Both the position numbers and the translations under genes were made by a program. A stretch of DNA of 39,619 nt, from positions 1 through 39,619 of the forward strand of contig CAIMSN010000014.1 of NCBI GenBank assembly GCA_903844135.1, written 5' to 3'. Of this stretch, positions 32,827-39,619 are shown one piece after another; the stretch's first letter is position 1, and every line of letters begins with the position of its first letter. Source of the DNA: an uncultured Rhodospirillales bacterium (GTDB taxonomy: Bacteria; Pseudomonadota; Alphaproteobacteria; Acetobacterales; Acetobacteraceae). Below the pieces are notes generated by a model. That model saw only the letters and a program-made list of their open reading frames with translations, made no database searches and was not told the DNA's origin.

Positions 32827-34059
32827 TCAGCCCGGCAGCGCGATTCCGCGCAGCGCGGTCAGCGCCTCGATACCCGGCAGCGTCTTGCCTTCGAGCCATT
32901 CCAGGAACGCGCCGCCGGCGGTCGAGACGTAGCTGAACTGGTGCACCACGCCGGCATGACGCAACGCCGAGACGGTATCGCCGCCGCCGGCGACCGACCG
33001 CAGCGTGCCGGCCTGGGTGAGTGCTGCGACCGCGCGGGCCAGCGTATTGGTGCCGACATCGAACGGCTCGATCTCGAACGCGCCGAGCGGGCCGTTCCAG
33101 ACCAGGGTGCGCAGCGTCGCGACCGCCTCGGACAGATGCGCCACGGTGAGCGGGCCGGCATCGAGGATCATCATGTCGTCCGGCACGGCGTCGATCGAGA
33201 CGGTGTCGTTCTCGGCGTTGGCCTTGAATTCGCGGGCCACCACCGCGTCGACCGGCAGCAGGATCCGACAGCCGCGCGCCTCCGCGTGCGCCATGATGGC
33301 GCGCGCGGTGTCGTGCATGTCGGCCTCCTGCAGCGACCGGCCGACCCGCACGCCCTTGGCGGCGAGGAAGGTGTTGGCCATCGCCCCGCCGATGATCAGC
33401 AGATCCACCTTGGCCAGGATGTTGCCGATCAGGTCGAGCTTGGTCGAGATCTTGGCGCCGCCGATCACCGCGCCCACCGGACGCTGCGGATCGTCCAGCG
33501 CCAGGGTCAGCGCATCGAGCTCGGCCTGCATCAGCCGCCCGGCATGCGCCGGCAGATGCCGGGCCACGCCCTCGGTCGAGGCATGCGCGCGATGCGCCGC
33601 GGAGAAGGCGTCGTTGACGTAGAGGTCGGCCAGTGACGCCAGCGCCCTGGACAGCTCCGGGTCGTTGGTCTCCTCGCCGGCGTGGTATCGGGTGTTCTCG
33701 AGCACCAGCACGTCGCCGTCGCGCAGCGCCGCCACCGCGCTCTCCGCCGCGGGGCCGATGCAATCCTCGGCGAAATGCACCGGATGGCCGAGCACCGTCT
33801 GCAGCGCCAGCCGCACCGGGCCGAGCGACATCTCCGGCACCCGCCTGCCCTTCGGCCGGTCGAAATGGCTGACCACGATCACCCTGGCGCCCTTGTCGGC
33901 CAGTTCGCGGATGGTCGGCACCAGCCGCTCGATGCGGGTGAGGTCGGTGATTTTACCGTCCCGCACCGGCACGTTCAGGTCGGCCCGCAGCAGCACGCGT
34001 TTGCCGGCGCAGTCGAGGTCGTCGATGGTCCGGAACGACGCTGGGGCCGCTGCGGCCAC
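32827..34059 (-). CDS. pgk: Phosphoglycerate kinase
   Basis: Catalyses 1,3-bisphosphoglycerate + ADP to 3-phosphoglycerate + ATP in glycolysis/gluconeogenesis and the Calvin cycle; cytoplasmic. The 410-residue protein shows [13 protein letters not shown] at the N-terminus, [29 protein letters not shown], the nucleotide loop [11 protein letters not shown] and [14 protein letters not shown]. Length matches the family. The start is GTG 34057-34059, two bases after the gap stop (TGA-TC-GTG), with GGAG 10 bases before it; the first in-frame ATG is inside the protein. Final gene of the tkt-like/gap/pgk operon, followed by two strong hairpins. Confidence 0.97.
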   Translation of the reverse strand: MAAAAPASFRTIDDLDCAGKRVLLRADLNVPVRDGKITDLTRIERLVPTIRELADKGARVIVVSHFDRPKGRRVPEMSLGPVRLALQTVLGHPVHFAEDCIGPAAESAVAALRDGDVLVLENTRYHAGEETNDPELSRALASLADLYVNDAFSAAHRAHASTEGVARHLPAHAGRLMQAELDALTLALDDPQRPVGAVIGGAKISTKLDLIGNILAKVDLLIIGGAMANTFLAAKGVRVGRSLQEADMHDTARAIMAHAEARGCRILLPVDAVVAREFKANAENDTVSIDAVPDDMMILDAGPLTVAHLSEAVATLRTLVWNGPLGAFEIEPFDVGTNTLARAVAALTQAGTLRSVAGGGDTVSALRHAGVVHQFSYVSTAGGAFLEWLEGKTLPGIEALTALRGIALPG

Positions 34060-34061
34060 GA

Positions 34062-35081
34062 TCAGAGGGCTCCGAACACGGCGGCGGTGTCGGCCATGCG
34101 GTTCGAGAACCCCCATTCGTTGTCGTACCAGCCGCAGACCCGCACCAGCTTGCCGCCATCGATCAGCGCCGTCTGCGTCGCGTCGAACGAGCAGGAGGCG
34201 AGCTGGTGGTTGAAGTCGGTGCTGACGCACGGGTCGCTCGAATAGACCAGGATGCCCTTGAGCGCGCCGGCCGACGCGTCGCGGAACAGCCCGTTCACCT
34301 CGTCGACCGAGCCCGGCACCTTGCCCGGCACGAAATCCAGGCTGACCAGCGACACGTTGGGCGTCGGCACGCGGATCGCGGTGCCGTCGAGCTTGCCCTT
34401 GAGCTGCGGCAGCACCAGGCCGACCGCGCGGGCGGCGCCGGTCGAGGTCGGGATCATGTTCAGCGCCGCGGCGCGGGCGCGATGCGGGTCCTTGTGCAGC
34501 GTGTCCACGGTGCGCTGGTCGCCGGTGTAGGAATGGATCGTCACCATGTAGCCGCGCTCGATCCCGAACGCGCGGTCCAGCACCATTGCCATAGGCGCCA
34601 GACAGTTGGTGGTGCAGGAGGCGTTGGAAATCACCGTCATGTCGGGCGTGATGGTGTCGTGGTTGACGCCGTAGACGATGGTGGCATCGACGCCGTCGGC
34701 GGGCGCCGAGACCAGCACCTTGCGGGCGCCGGCGGTGATCAACTGGCTCGCGGCCTCCTTCTTGGTGAACAGGCCGGTGCATTCCATCGCCACGTCGACG
34801 CCCTGGTATGGGACCTTCGACGGGTCGCGCTCCGCCGACACCGTGATCGGCGCGTAGTCGCGGCCATTCGCCTTCAGATGGATGGTGCTGCCCTCGACGC
34901 CGATCTCGCCGGGAAAGCGGCCATGCACGCTGTCGTAGCGCAGCAGGTGCGCATTGTCGGCGACCGAGCCCAGATCGTTGATCGCGACCACCTCGACGTC
35001 GGTACGACCGCTCTCGATGATGCCGCGCAGGACCAGGCGGCCGATACGTCCGAAGCCGTTGATCGCGACCTTGACTGCCAT
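34062..35081 (-). CDS. gap: Glyceraldehyde-3-phosphate dehydrogenase, type I
   Basis: Oxidises glyceraldehyde-3-phosphate to 1,3-bisphosphoglycerate with NAD. The 339-residue protein has the Rossmann start [16 protein letters not shown]. Asp36 (AINDLG) at the end of the second strand favours NAD over NADP. The catalytic Cys156 is in SNASCTTNC, with His183 in [10 protein letters not shown], and the C-terminal [12 protein letters not shown] is present. ATG 35079-35081 is preceded by GAGGA. It sits 27 bases after the transketolase-like gene and 2 bases before pgk, so all three are probably one transcript. Confidence 0.98.
   Translation of the reverse strand: MAVKVAINGFGRIGRLVLRGIIESGRTDVEVVAINDLGSVADNAHLLRYDSVHGRFPGEIGVEGSTIHLKANGRDYAPITVSAERDPSKVPYQGVDVAMECTGLFTKKEAASQLITAGARKVLVSAPADGVDATIVYGVNHDTITPDMTVISNASCTTNCLAPMAMVLDRAFGIERGYMVTIHSYTGDQRTVDTLHKDPHRARAAALNMIPTSTGAARAVGLVLPQLKGKLDGTAIRVPTPNVSLVSLDFVPGKVPGSVDEVNGLFRDASAGALKGILVYSSDPCVSTDFNHQLASCSFDATQTALIDGGKLVRVCGWYDNEWGFSNRMADTAAVFGAL
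34070..34073 (-). promoter_or_regulatory. Ribosome binding site (GGAG) of pgk
   Basis: GGAG on the minus strand, inside the gap 3' end, lies 10 bases before GTG 34057-34059. It supports the GTG start of pgk. Confidence 0.5.
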
Positions 35082-35108
35082 GAGATGCTCTTTCCTCGTT
35101 GAAGGTGG

Positions 35109-36914
35109 TTACGGCCGCGCGCCGAGCAGGCGTGCGATCCGCGTGGAGATGCGCTCCGCCGTGATCCCGGCGGGTCCGAGAGGTGCCGCGATCCCCGGCG
35201 GGACGGCACTGTGCAGATTGGGCCCGAAATCGTCCATGCCGATGAAGATACCGTCCCGGCCGAGCCAGCGCTCCCAGCCGAAGCCGGACGCCGCCTCGAT
35301 GCCGATCCGTGGCGCATCGCCCAGCACCTTCGCATGATAGGCCGGTGGCCTGGCCGCGAAAAGCTCCCAGCAGGGCATCGACACCACCGCGGTGTCGATG
35401 CCCTGCTGCGACAGCAGCGTCCGGGCGGCGAGCGCCGTCGCCACTTCCGGGCCGGTGGCGATCAGCGTCGCGCGTCGCGCGCCCACCGCCTCCGCCAGGA
35501 CGTAGCCGCCCTGTGCGCAGCCATCGTGACGCCAGGACGGCTCCGGGCCGGGCCGCGGCGGCGTCGGATGGCGGTCCATCGCGATCAGGCTCGGACCGTC
35601 GTCGCGCGCCAGCGCCAGCGCCCAGCAGGCGGCGAGCTCGTCCGGGTCGGCCGGCCGGAACAAGGCGGTGCGCGGCATCGCCCGCAGGCTGGCAAGCTGT
35701 TCCATCGGCGGCCATCCGGCCTGCTCGATCGACTGGTCGAGGCTCTCGTCCGCCAGCAGATAGACCACCGGCCGGCCCATCGCCGCCGCCAGCCTGAGCG
35801 CCGGCCGCATGCGGTCGATCGAGATCACCGACGCGCCCAGGATCGGCCGCGAGCCGCCATGCAGCGACAGCCCGTTGGCGAGCGCCGCCATGCCGTGCTC
35901 CTGCACGCCGCAGGCGAGGTGACGTCCGGAAAGCCCGGCCGGGAACGCCGCCGGTGCCGATCCCGGCCCGGTCGCGCCGCTGGCCCCCGCGCTCGTGAGC
36001 GCCGAGGCGATCGCGAGGCCGGCGACGGAATGCAGCGTCACCGCCTCCGGAACCTGGGCGCAGAGCGCCGCGAGATCCTGCCGCCCCGCTGCGAGGGTTC
36101 CGGTGGCGTCGGCGGTCTCCTCCTGGGCGCGCAGCATTGTCCTGTGCCAGCCGGCCGGCAGCGCTCCGGAAAGCTGGCGTGCGAACTCGCCCTGCAGCCG
36201 ATGACGCGCCAGGCGCCGCAGCCAGGCGCGCCGCGCCGTGGCGCCGCGCTGCAGGCCGGCGCTCCAGCCGAACCGATCCGCAGCCGCCGCGCCGCCCGGG
36301 TTGCAGGCGATCAGCGTCGGCCGGCGGTTGCGCAGCGCCCGCGCGATCGCGCCGGCGACCGCCTCCGGATCGGTGGCGTCGATGCTGCGCACTGCCCAGC
36401 CGCACGCGGCGAACCGGGTCGCCGCATCCGGCCCGTCCTGCTGGCCGGCGCCGGAAGGCTCGAACAGTACCGCCAGCTTGTCCAGCGCCATCCGGCCGGC
36501 CAGGGACGCCGCCTCGAGAGAGACGCCGGCGGCGAGATCGGTCTCGCAGGCCAGGACCCAGGTGCGGTGATCGACCAGGGTGCGGCCGAACCGGCCGGCC
36601 AGCCTGCGTTCGGCCATCGCCATGCCGACGGCGGTGGCGAACCCCTGGCCGGGCGGCCCGGCCGCCGTCTCCATCGCCGGATGCGCGCCCCACGCACAGT
36701 CGGGCGCCGGGGGTTCGACCCCGGCCTCGTGCAGCAGGCGGTCGAGCAGCGGCCTGAACCGCCCCGACGACAGCACGAAGCGGTCGCGATCCGCCCAGCC
36801 GGGGTCGGCGGCGTCGAAATGCAGAAACCGTTGCCAGAGCACCGTCGCCGCCACCGCGATCGCGGAGACGGCAGGCTGGTCCTCGGGCGGCGAACGCGGA
36901 TCGGGCAGCACCAT
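35109..36914 (-). CDS. Transketolase-like protein with degenerate thiamine-diphosphate site
   Basis: A 601-residue homologue of transketolase over nearly its full length: [18 protein letters not shown] (81-98), [20 protein letters not shown] (132-151), [49 protein letters not shown] and [13 protein letters not shown]. The active site is badly eroded. The N-terminal segment with SGHPG is absent. SNGH reads SSGR (Arg52). The Mg/ThDP motif GDG reads Cys123-Glu124-Thr125, and its partner Asn 30 residues later is Ser154. The GEDGPTHQP loop reads SIEQAGWPP. Only the Glu of GVxEH is kept. It lies in the usual tkt place before gap and pgk. Probably not an active transketolase; a regulatory or structural role is possible. 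A true tkt would have to lie elsewhere. Confidence 0.9.
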   Translation of the reverse strand: MVLPDPRSPPEDQPAVSAIAVAATVLWQRFLHFDAADPGWADRDRFVLSSGRFRPLLDRLLHEAGVEPPAPDCAWGAHPAMETAAGPPGQGFATAVGMAMAERRLAGRFGRTLVDHRTWVLACETDLAAGVSLEAASLAGRMALDKLAVLFEPSGAGQQDGPDAATRFAACGWAVRSIDATDPEAVAGAIARALRNRRPTLIACNPGGAAAADRFGWSAGLQRGATARRAWLRRLARHRLQGEFARQLSGALPAGWHRTMLRAQEETADATGTLAAGRQDLAALCAQVPEAVTLHSVAGLAIASALTSAGASGATGPGSAPAAFPAGLSGRHLACGVQEHGMAALANGLSLHGGSRPILGASVISIDRMRPALRLAAAMGRPVVYLLADESLDQSIEQAGWPPMEQLASLRAMPRTALFRPADPDELAACWALALARDDGPSLIAMDRHPTPPRPGPEPSWRHDGCAQGGYVLAEAVGARRATLIATGPEVATALAARTLLSQQGIDTAVVSMPCWELFAARPPAYHAKVLGDAPRIGIEAASGFGWERWLGRDGIFIGMDDFGPNLHSAVPPGIAAPLGPAGITAERISTRIARLLGARP

Positions 36915-36935
36915 ACCGCCCGGTGATAGGAGCGG

Positions 36936-36964
36936 GCCTGGCCAGCCGGCAAGGCCGGCCAGGC
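36936..36964. promoter_or_regulatory. Stem-loop in the leader of the transketolase-like operon
   Basis: GCCTGGCC (36936-36943) and GGCCAGGC (36957-36964) form a perfect 8-bp stem around a 13-base loop that itself contains GGC/GCC. It begins 22 bases upstream of the transketolase-like ATG on the minus strand, so it may be in its mRNA leader. It overlaps the 24-bp tandem repeat. Confidence 0.4.
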
Positions 36965-36991
36965 GCGAGCCGGCAAGGCCGGCCGGGCGGG
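36944..36991. repeat. Two tandem copies of a 24-bp GC-rich repeat
   Basis: AGCCGGCAAGGCCGGC starts each copy (36944-36967 and 36968-36991); the copies differ only near their ends. A third, partial copy (AGCCGCGGCAGGC) follows. Each copy holds the palindrome GCCGGC twice. The repeat fills the space between the divergent transketolase-like operon and the lipoprotein gene. Confidence 0.7.
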
Positions 36992-37063
36992 AGCCGCGGC
37001 AGGCTGTGCCGCGACCGCGTGCGGTCTTGCCGGGTCACGGGCTTCCTGCGAGGGTCCGGCGCC

Positions 37064-37564
37064 ATGCCCCATCCCGTGCGGACCGTCCGATCCCTTCCCC
37101 GTCCGTTGCGTATCGCGCGTCTGGCGCGGGCCTTCTCGCTCGGCGCCGTCCTGCTGGCGGTGCTGCCGCAGGCGGGCTGCAAGCTGATCGATCAACGCAC
37201 CTTCGACCGCAGGGCGGACCGCAAGCCGGTGCCGGTCGTGCCGCCCGCCGTCGCGGTCAAGGCGATCCCGCCGCTTGCGACGGTCAGGTTCAATGCGTCT
37301 CCGGAAAGCTGGCAGCCGGACCTCACCGCGATCGTGCGTGAGGCGCTGGCGCGCAAGCCAAGCGCGCTGTTCACGGTCCAGACGGTGATTCCCGCCACCG
37401 GCAGCCCGCAGGACCAGGCGGCAGCGATCGTGGCGGCGGTGAAGGCCGGCGGTCAGCCGGTCGCCCAGACCATCATCGACGCGGGCGCGACCAGCGCGCA
37501 GATCGACATGACCGCGACCACGGATTCCGTCGGCAGTCCGGAGGTGCGCGTGACGGTGCGCTAG
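37064..37564 (+). CDS. Putative lipoprotein of unknown function
   Basis: A 166-residue exported protein from ATG 37064, with GAGGG 9 bases upstream. A basic N-terminus and hydrophobic core ([15 protein letters not shown]) lead to a lipobox-like QAGC, followed by [16 protein letters not shown]. The mature part has a Pro/Val-rich linker ([15 protein letters not shown]). A compact domain follows with [40 protein letters not shown], and the end is strand-rich ([20 protein letters not shown]). I do not recognise the domain. It is divergent from the transketolase-like gene and converges on the diguanylate cyclase gene. Membrane attachment is inferred; the -3 residue of the lipobox is Gln, which is not ideal. 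Confidence 0.7.
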   Translation: MPHPVRTVRSLPRPLRIARLARAFSLGAVLLAVLPQAGCKLIDQRTFDRRADRKPVPVVPPAVAVKAIPPLATVRFNASPESWQPDLTAIVREALARKPSALFTVQTVIPATGSPQDQAAAIVAAVKAGGQPVAQTIIDAGATSAQIDMTATTDSVGSPEVRVTVR

Positions 37565-37603
37565 CGCCCGCAGCGCCGCGCACGCATCGTCCGCCGGAGA
37601 CGC

Positions 37604-38839
37604 TCAGACGCGGTAAACCGCCGCCACGTCGCGGCGCGTGCCGTCGTCGCGGTGCGCGGCGGCGGCGACCCGCGTGCGGTTCCGTCCTGACCGCTTCGCC
37701 TCGTACAGCGCCTGGTCGGCGCCCCGGACCAGCTCGGTGACGTTTCGTGTGGCGGCGTCGGCCACCGCGACGCCGATGCTGCAGGTAACGATGGCATCGG
37801 GGCCGAAAAACGGAAACGCGATCCGCGCGCTGCGCACCGCCCGTTCGATCGCCCGCGCCGCGCGGATCGCGTGCGCCGCCGCTTCGTCCCGCAGGAGCAC
37901 CAGGAACTCCTCGCCGCCGAAACGCACGACGATGCCGTCATAGGGTGCGACCGCCTCCTGGATCGACCCGCCGATCCGCCTCAGGCAGTCGTCCCCGCTC
38001 AGATGTCCGCTGCTGTCGTTGTAGGATTTGAAGTGGTCGATATCGATCAGGACGACCGAGGCCACCAGGCCCGCCTGTGCCTGCGTCGTGTTCGCCAGAT
38101 CGGCGATCTCGGTCAGGTATCGCCGGTTGAACAGACCGGTGAGCGAATCGACATGCGCCAGATATTCGAGCATTTCGTTGTCGAAGCGGCCGCGCAGCGC
38201 CAGGAGGTAGCTGCGCCTGCGTTCGTGTTCCAGCCCGTAAGCGGCGAGCAGCAGCAGGCCGCCGCCGGTCGCGGAGAATGCGCAGCCGGCCTGGAACAGT
38301 TTGTCGTTGAAAGGACTCGACATCAGCAGGCCGACGATCTGCTCCAGCATCATGGCGATCGTCACGAACACGCTGAAGCTGAAGCTCAGCCGCTGCACCA
38401 CGACCGCGAAGGTCAGGATCAGGAAGGCGCCGTACAGGTAGGTCAGGGCGAAGGGGCTGGCGCTGATGTCGTAGAGATACAGGGTCAGCGCGACCGCCAG
38501 GACCGTGATGAAGGTCCCGAGAGACTCCATGATCCACAACGCGACCCCGGTTCTGACGATCCATAGGCCGATCAGGGAGAGCGGCGTGAAGATGGCGAGG
38601 CGGCAGACCAGCGCCGCGGGGAACACGTCCCTGATCATCTGCCAGTCATTGACGAGAAAGGAATCGTAGATGATCACGGCGATGACGCTCGCGATCGTGA
38701 AGCTGCGCCGCCGCGCCTGTTCCGTTTCGCGGACATATTGCCGTTCCAGGGTGCGTTCGAAACGAAGGCGAATAGAGTTCCGTTTGATCTGAGCGTCGAT
38801 CTTGGCGATGTTACTCGCCAGCTCGTCCTGTCGGCGCAT
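37604..38839 (-). CDS. Membrane-bound diguanylate cyclase (GGDEF)
   Basis: Synthesises the second messenger cyclic di-GMP from two GTP. The 411-residue protein has a basic cytoplasmic N-terminus (1-45), about six hydrophobic helices (48-210) forming a membrane sensor region of no named type, and a GGDEF domain (about 225-390). Motifs: HVDSLTGLFNRRYL, IDIDHFKSYNDSSGHLSGDDCLRRIG and the active-site loop RFGGEEF (GGEEF 308-312), then CSIGVAV and ADQALYEAKRSGRNR. The RxxD inhibitory site that normally precedes the loop is missing (PYDGIVVRF instead). It stands alone, convergent with the lipoprotein gene and 112 bases downstream of the DsbA-family gene on the same strand. Stimulus unknown. Confidence 0.95.
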   Translation of the reverse strand: MRRQDELASNIAKIDAQIKRNSIRLRFERTLERQYVRETEQARRRSFTIASVIAVIIYDSFLVNDWQMIRDVFPAALVCRLAIFTPLSLIGLWIVRTGVALWIMESLGTFITVLAVALTLYLYDISASPFALTYLYGAFLILTFAVVVQRLSFSFSVFVTIAMMLEQIVGLLMSSPFNDKLFQAGCAFSATGGGLLLLAAYGLEHERRRSYLLALRGRFDNEMLEYLAHVDSLTGLFNRRYLTEIADLANTTQAQAGLVASVVLIDIDHFKSYNDSSGHLSGDDCLRRIGGSIQEAVAPYDGIVVRFGGEEFLVLLRDEAAAHAIRAARAIERAVRSARIAFPFFGPDAIVTCSIGVAVADAATRNVTELVRGADQALYEAKRSGRNRTRVAAAAHRDDGTRRDVAAVYRV

Positions 38840-38951
38840 CTGTCGGGGAGCCCTTTCGCTGTCTCCCTTATGCGCGTGAACGGTTGACCGGCGGTTAAGG
38901 CGCCGCGGGGTGTCGGCAGCCGCCGGCGAGGACGCGCTGGCCTCGCCCGGA

Positions 38952-39619
38952 TCAGCCCGCCTTGCGCGCGGCGGCGACGATCTGCCGGAGGTCGCCCAGG
39001 TCTGCCGCGCCCGGGATCATCTGGTCGCCGGCGACGAAGGTCGGCGTGCCGGTCAGGTGCAGCGTGTGCGCCAGCGCCAGATTGCGGTTCAGCACGTCCG
39101 CCACCGCCTGCGAGTCCATGTCGCGCAGCAGTTTCGGCACGTCGAGGCCGGCATGGCCGGCGATCGCCTTGATCCGGTCCAGGCCAGGCGGCCCGCTATC
39201 GGCCATCAGCGCGCGCTGCAGCGCGGCATAGCGGCCTTGCAGCGCCGCCGCCTGGATCGCCTGCGCGTCCAGCATGCTGTTCGGGCCGAGGATCGGGATC
39301 AGCTTCTCGACCAGGCGGATCTGGTGATCGCCGCCCAGCAGCGCGTCGACGTCCGGCAGCACCTTGCGGCAATACGGGCAGCGCGGATCGTAGAACTCGA
39401 CCAAAGTGACGTCGCCGTTCGGATTGCCCAGGATCGTGTCGCCGGACTGGCCGGACAGGGCGACCTTGTTGGCCCTGATCGCCTGGTTCGCGTCCGCCTC
39501 CTGCTTCTGCTCCGCAGACGCCCTGAGCGCCACGATCGCGTCGCCGAGGATGCTGGGATCGGTCTTGAGCGCGTCGCGCACGATCTGCACGATCTCGGCC
39601 CGCTGCGCCGGCGAGAAGG
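38952..39619 (-). CDS. DsbA-family thioredoxin-fold protein (partial, N-terminus beyond the right edge)
   Basis: The frame is open to the right edge, so the start and signal peptide lie outside. The visible 221 residues begin FSPAQRAEIVQIVRDALKTD, an N-terminal helical segment typical of exported DsbA/Com1-like proteins. The thioredoxin fold follows, with active site CPYC in EFYDPRCPYCRKVLPDVD and the cis-Pro loop HLTGTPTFVAGDQMIPGA. The helical insert is complete. Distinct from the DsbA-like protein at 3018-3662, whose active site is CTHC. Expected role: disulfide exchange in the periplasm; oxidase or isomerase status is not decidable. Confidence 0.92.
   Translation of the reverse strand, partial: FSPAQRAEIVQIVRDALKTDPSILGDAIVALRASAEQKQEADANQAIRANKVALSGQSGDTILGNPNGDVTLVEFYDPRCPYCRKVLPDVDALLGGDHQIRLVEKLIPILGPNSMLDAQAIQAAALQGRYAALQRALMADSGPPGLDRIKAIAGHAGLDVPKLLRDMDSQAVADVLNRNLALAHTLHLTGTPTFVAGDQMIPGAADLGDLRQIVAAARKAG

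Noticed and set aside
32499-32936. 145-codon frame on the plus strand opposite the small Ala/Pro-rich gene and the end of pgk
   Set aside because: It runs antisense into pgk, is Arg-rich, and crosses the terminator hairpins.
32827-37182. One open frame of 1451 codons on the minus strand spanning pgk, gap and the transketolase-like gene
   Set aside because: Only the last 410 codons are pgk. The rest is out of frame with two certain genes and has shadow composition, so it is not a fusion protein.

Overview
The window is a gene-dense, very GC-rich (roughly 70% by eye) piece of bacterial chromosome. The layout points to an alphaproteobacterium, most likely order Rhodospirillales and perhaps Acetobacteraceae. 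The clues are dciA-dsbA-smc divergent from mutY, dapF-mtaB-ftsY in tandem, a three-gene proton-translocating transhydrogenase (pntAA-pntAB-pntB), a transketolase-like gene followed by gap and pgk, and an HWE-family histidine kinase. The taxonomy is inference from gene order and composition. I see no rRNA, tRNA, CRISPR array, insertion sequence or prophage, and no gap between genes exceeds about 220 bases.

Layout. 1-4267 (minus): smc (cut by the left edge), an exported DsbA-like protein and dciA. 4277-12558 (plus): a tightly packed run of mutY, a YCII/DGPF protein, a GST, an Mre11/SbcD-like nuclease, its SbcC/YhaN-like ATPase, a shortened siroheme-synthase-like protein, moaB and an exported double-POTRA protein. 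12579-20736 (minus): a receiver-only response regulator overlapping a CheB-CheR-PAS-HWE kinase, a DbpA-type DEAD-box helicase, a small unknown protein, an exported amidase and an exported DUF305 protein. 20957-25030 (plus): an exported lipase-like hydrolase, then dapF-mtaB-ftsY. 25124-28912 (minus): an exported methyltransferase-like protein and the pnt operon.

29092-32701 holds envelope proteins: an OmpA-like lipoprotein and an exported Sel1-repeat protein, divergent around an AT-rich island with two perfect inverted repeats; a membrane protein that looks like an ExeA/GspA ATPase without its ATP-binding motifs and ending in LysM; an exported low-complexity protein; and a 70-residue protein of unknown function. 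32827-36914 (minus): transketolase-like, gap and pgk, ending in tandem hairpins. 37064-39619: a putative lipoprotein (plus), a membrane diguanylate cyclase and a second DsbA-family protein (minus) cut by the right edge.

Most genes are housekeeping. The observations I would follow first are: (1) the transketolase homologue beside gap-pgk, which has lost nearly every thiamine-diphosphate and substrate-binding residue and looks like a pseudoenzyme; (2) the ExeA-like pseudo-ATPase/LysM protein and its uncharacterised neighbours; (3) the 18-bp perfect operator-like palindrome at 29639-29656; (4) the siroheme-synthase-like protein with only the first part of a methylase domain, translationally coupled to an SMC-like nuclease pair.
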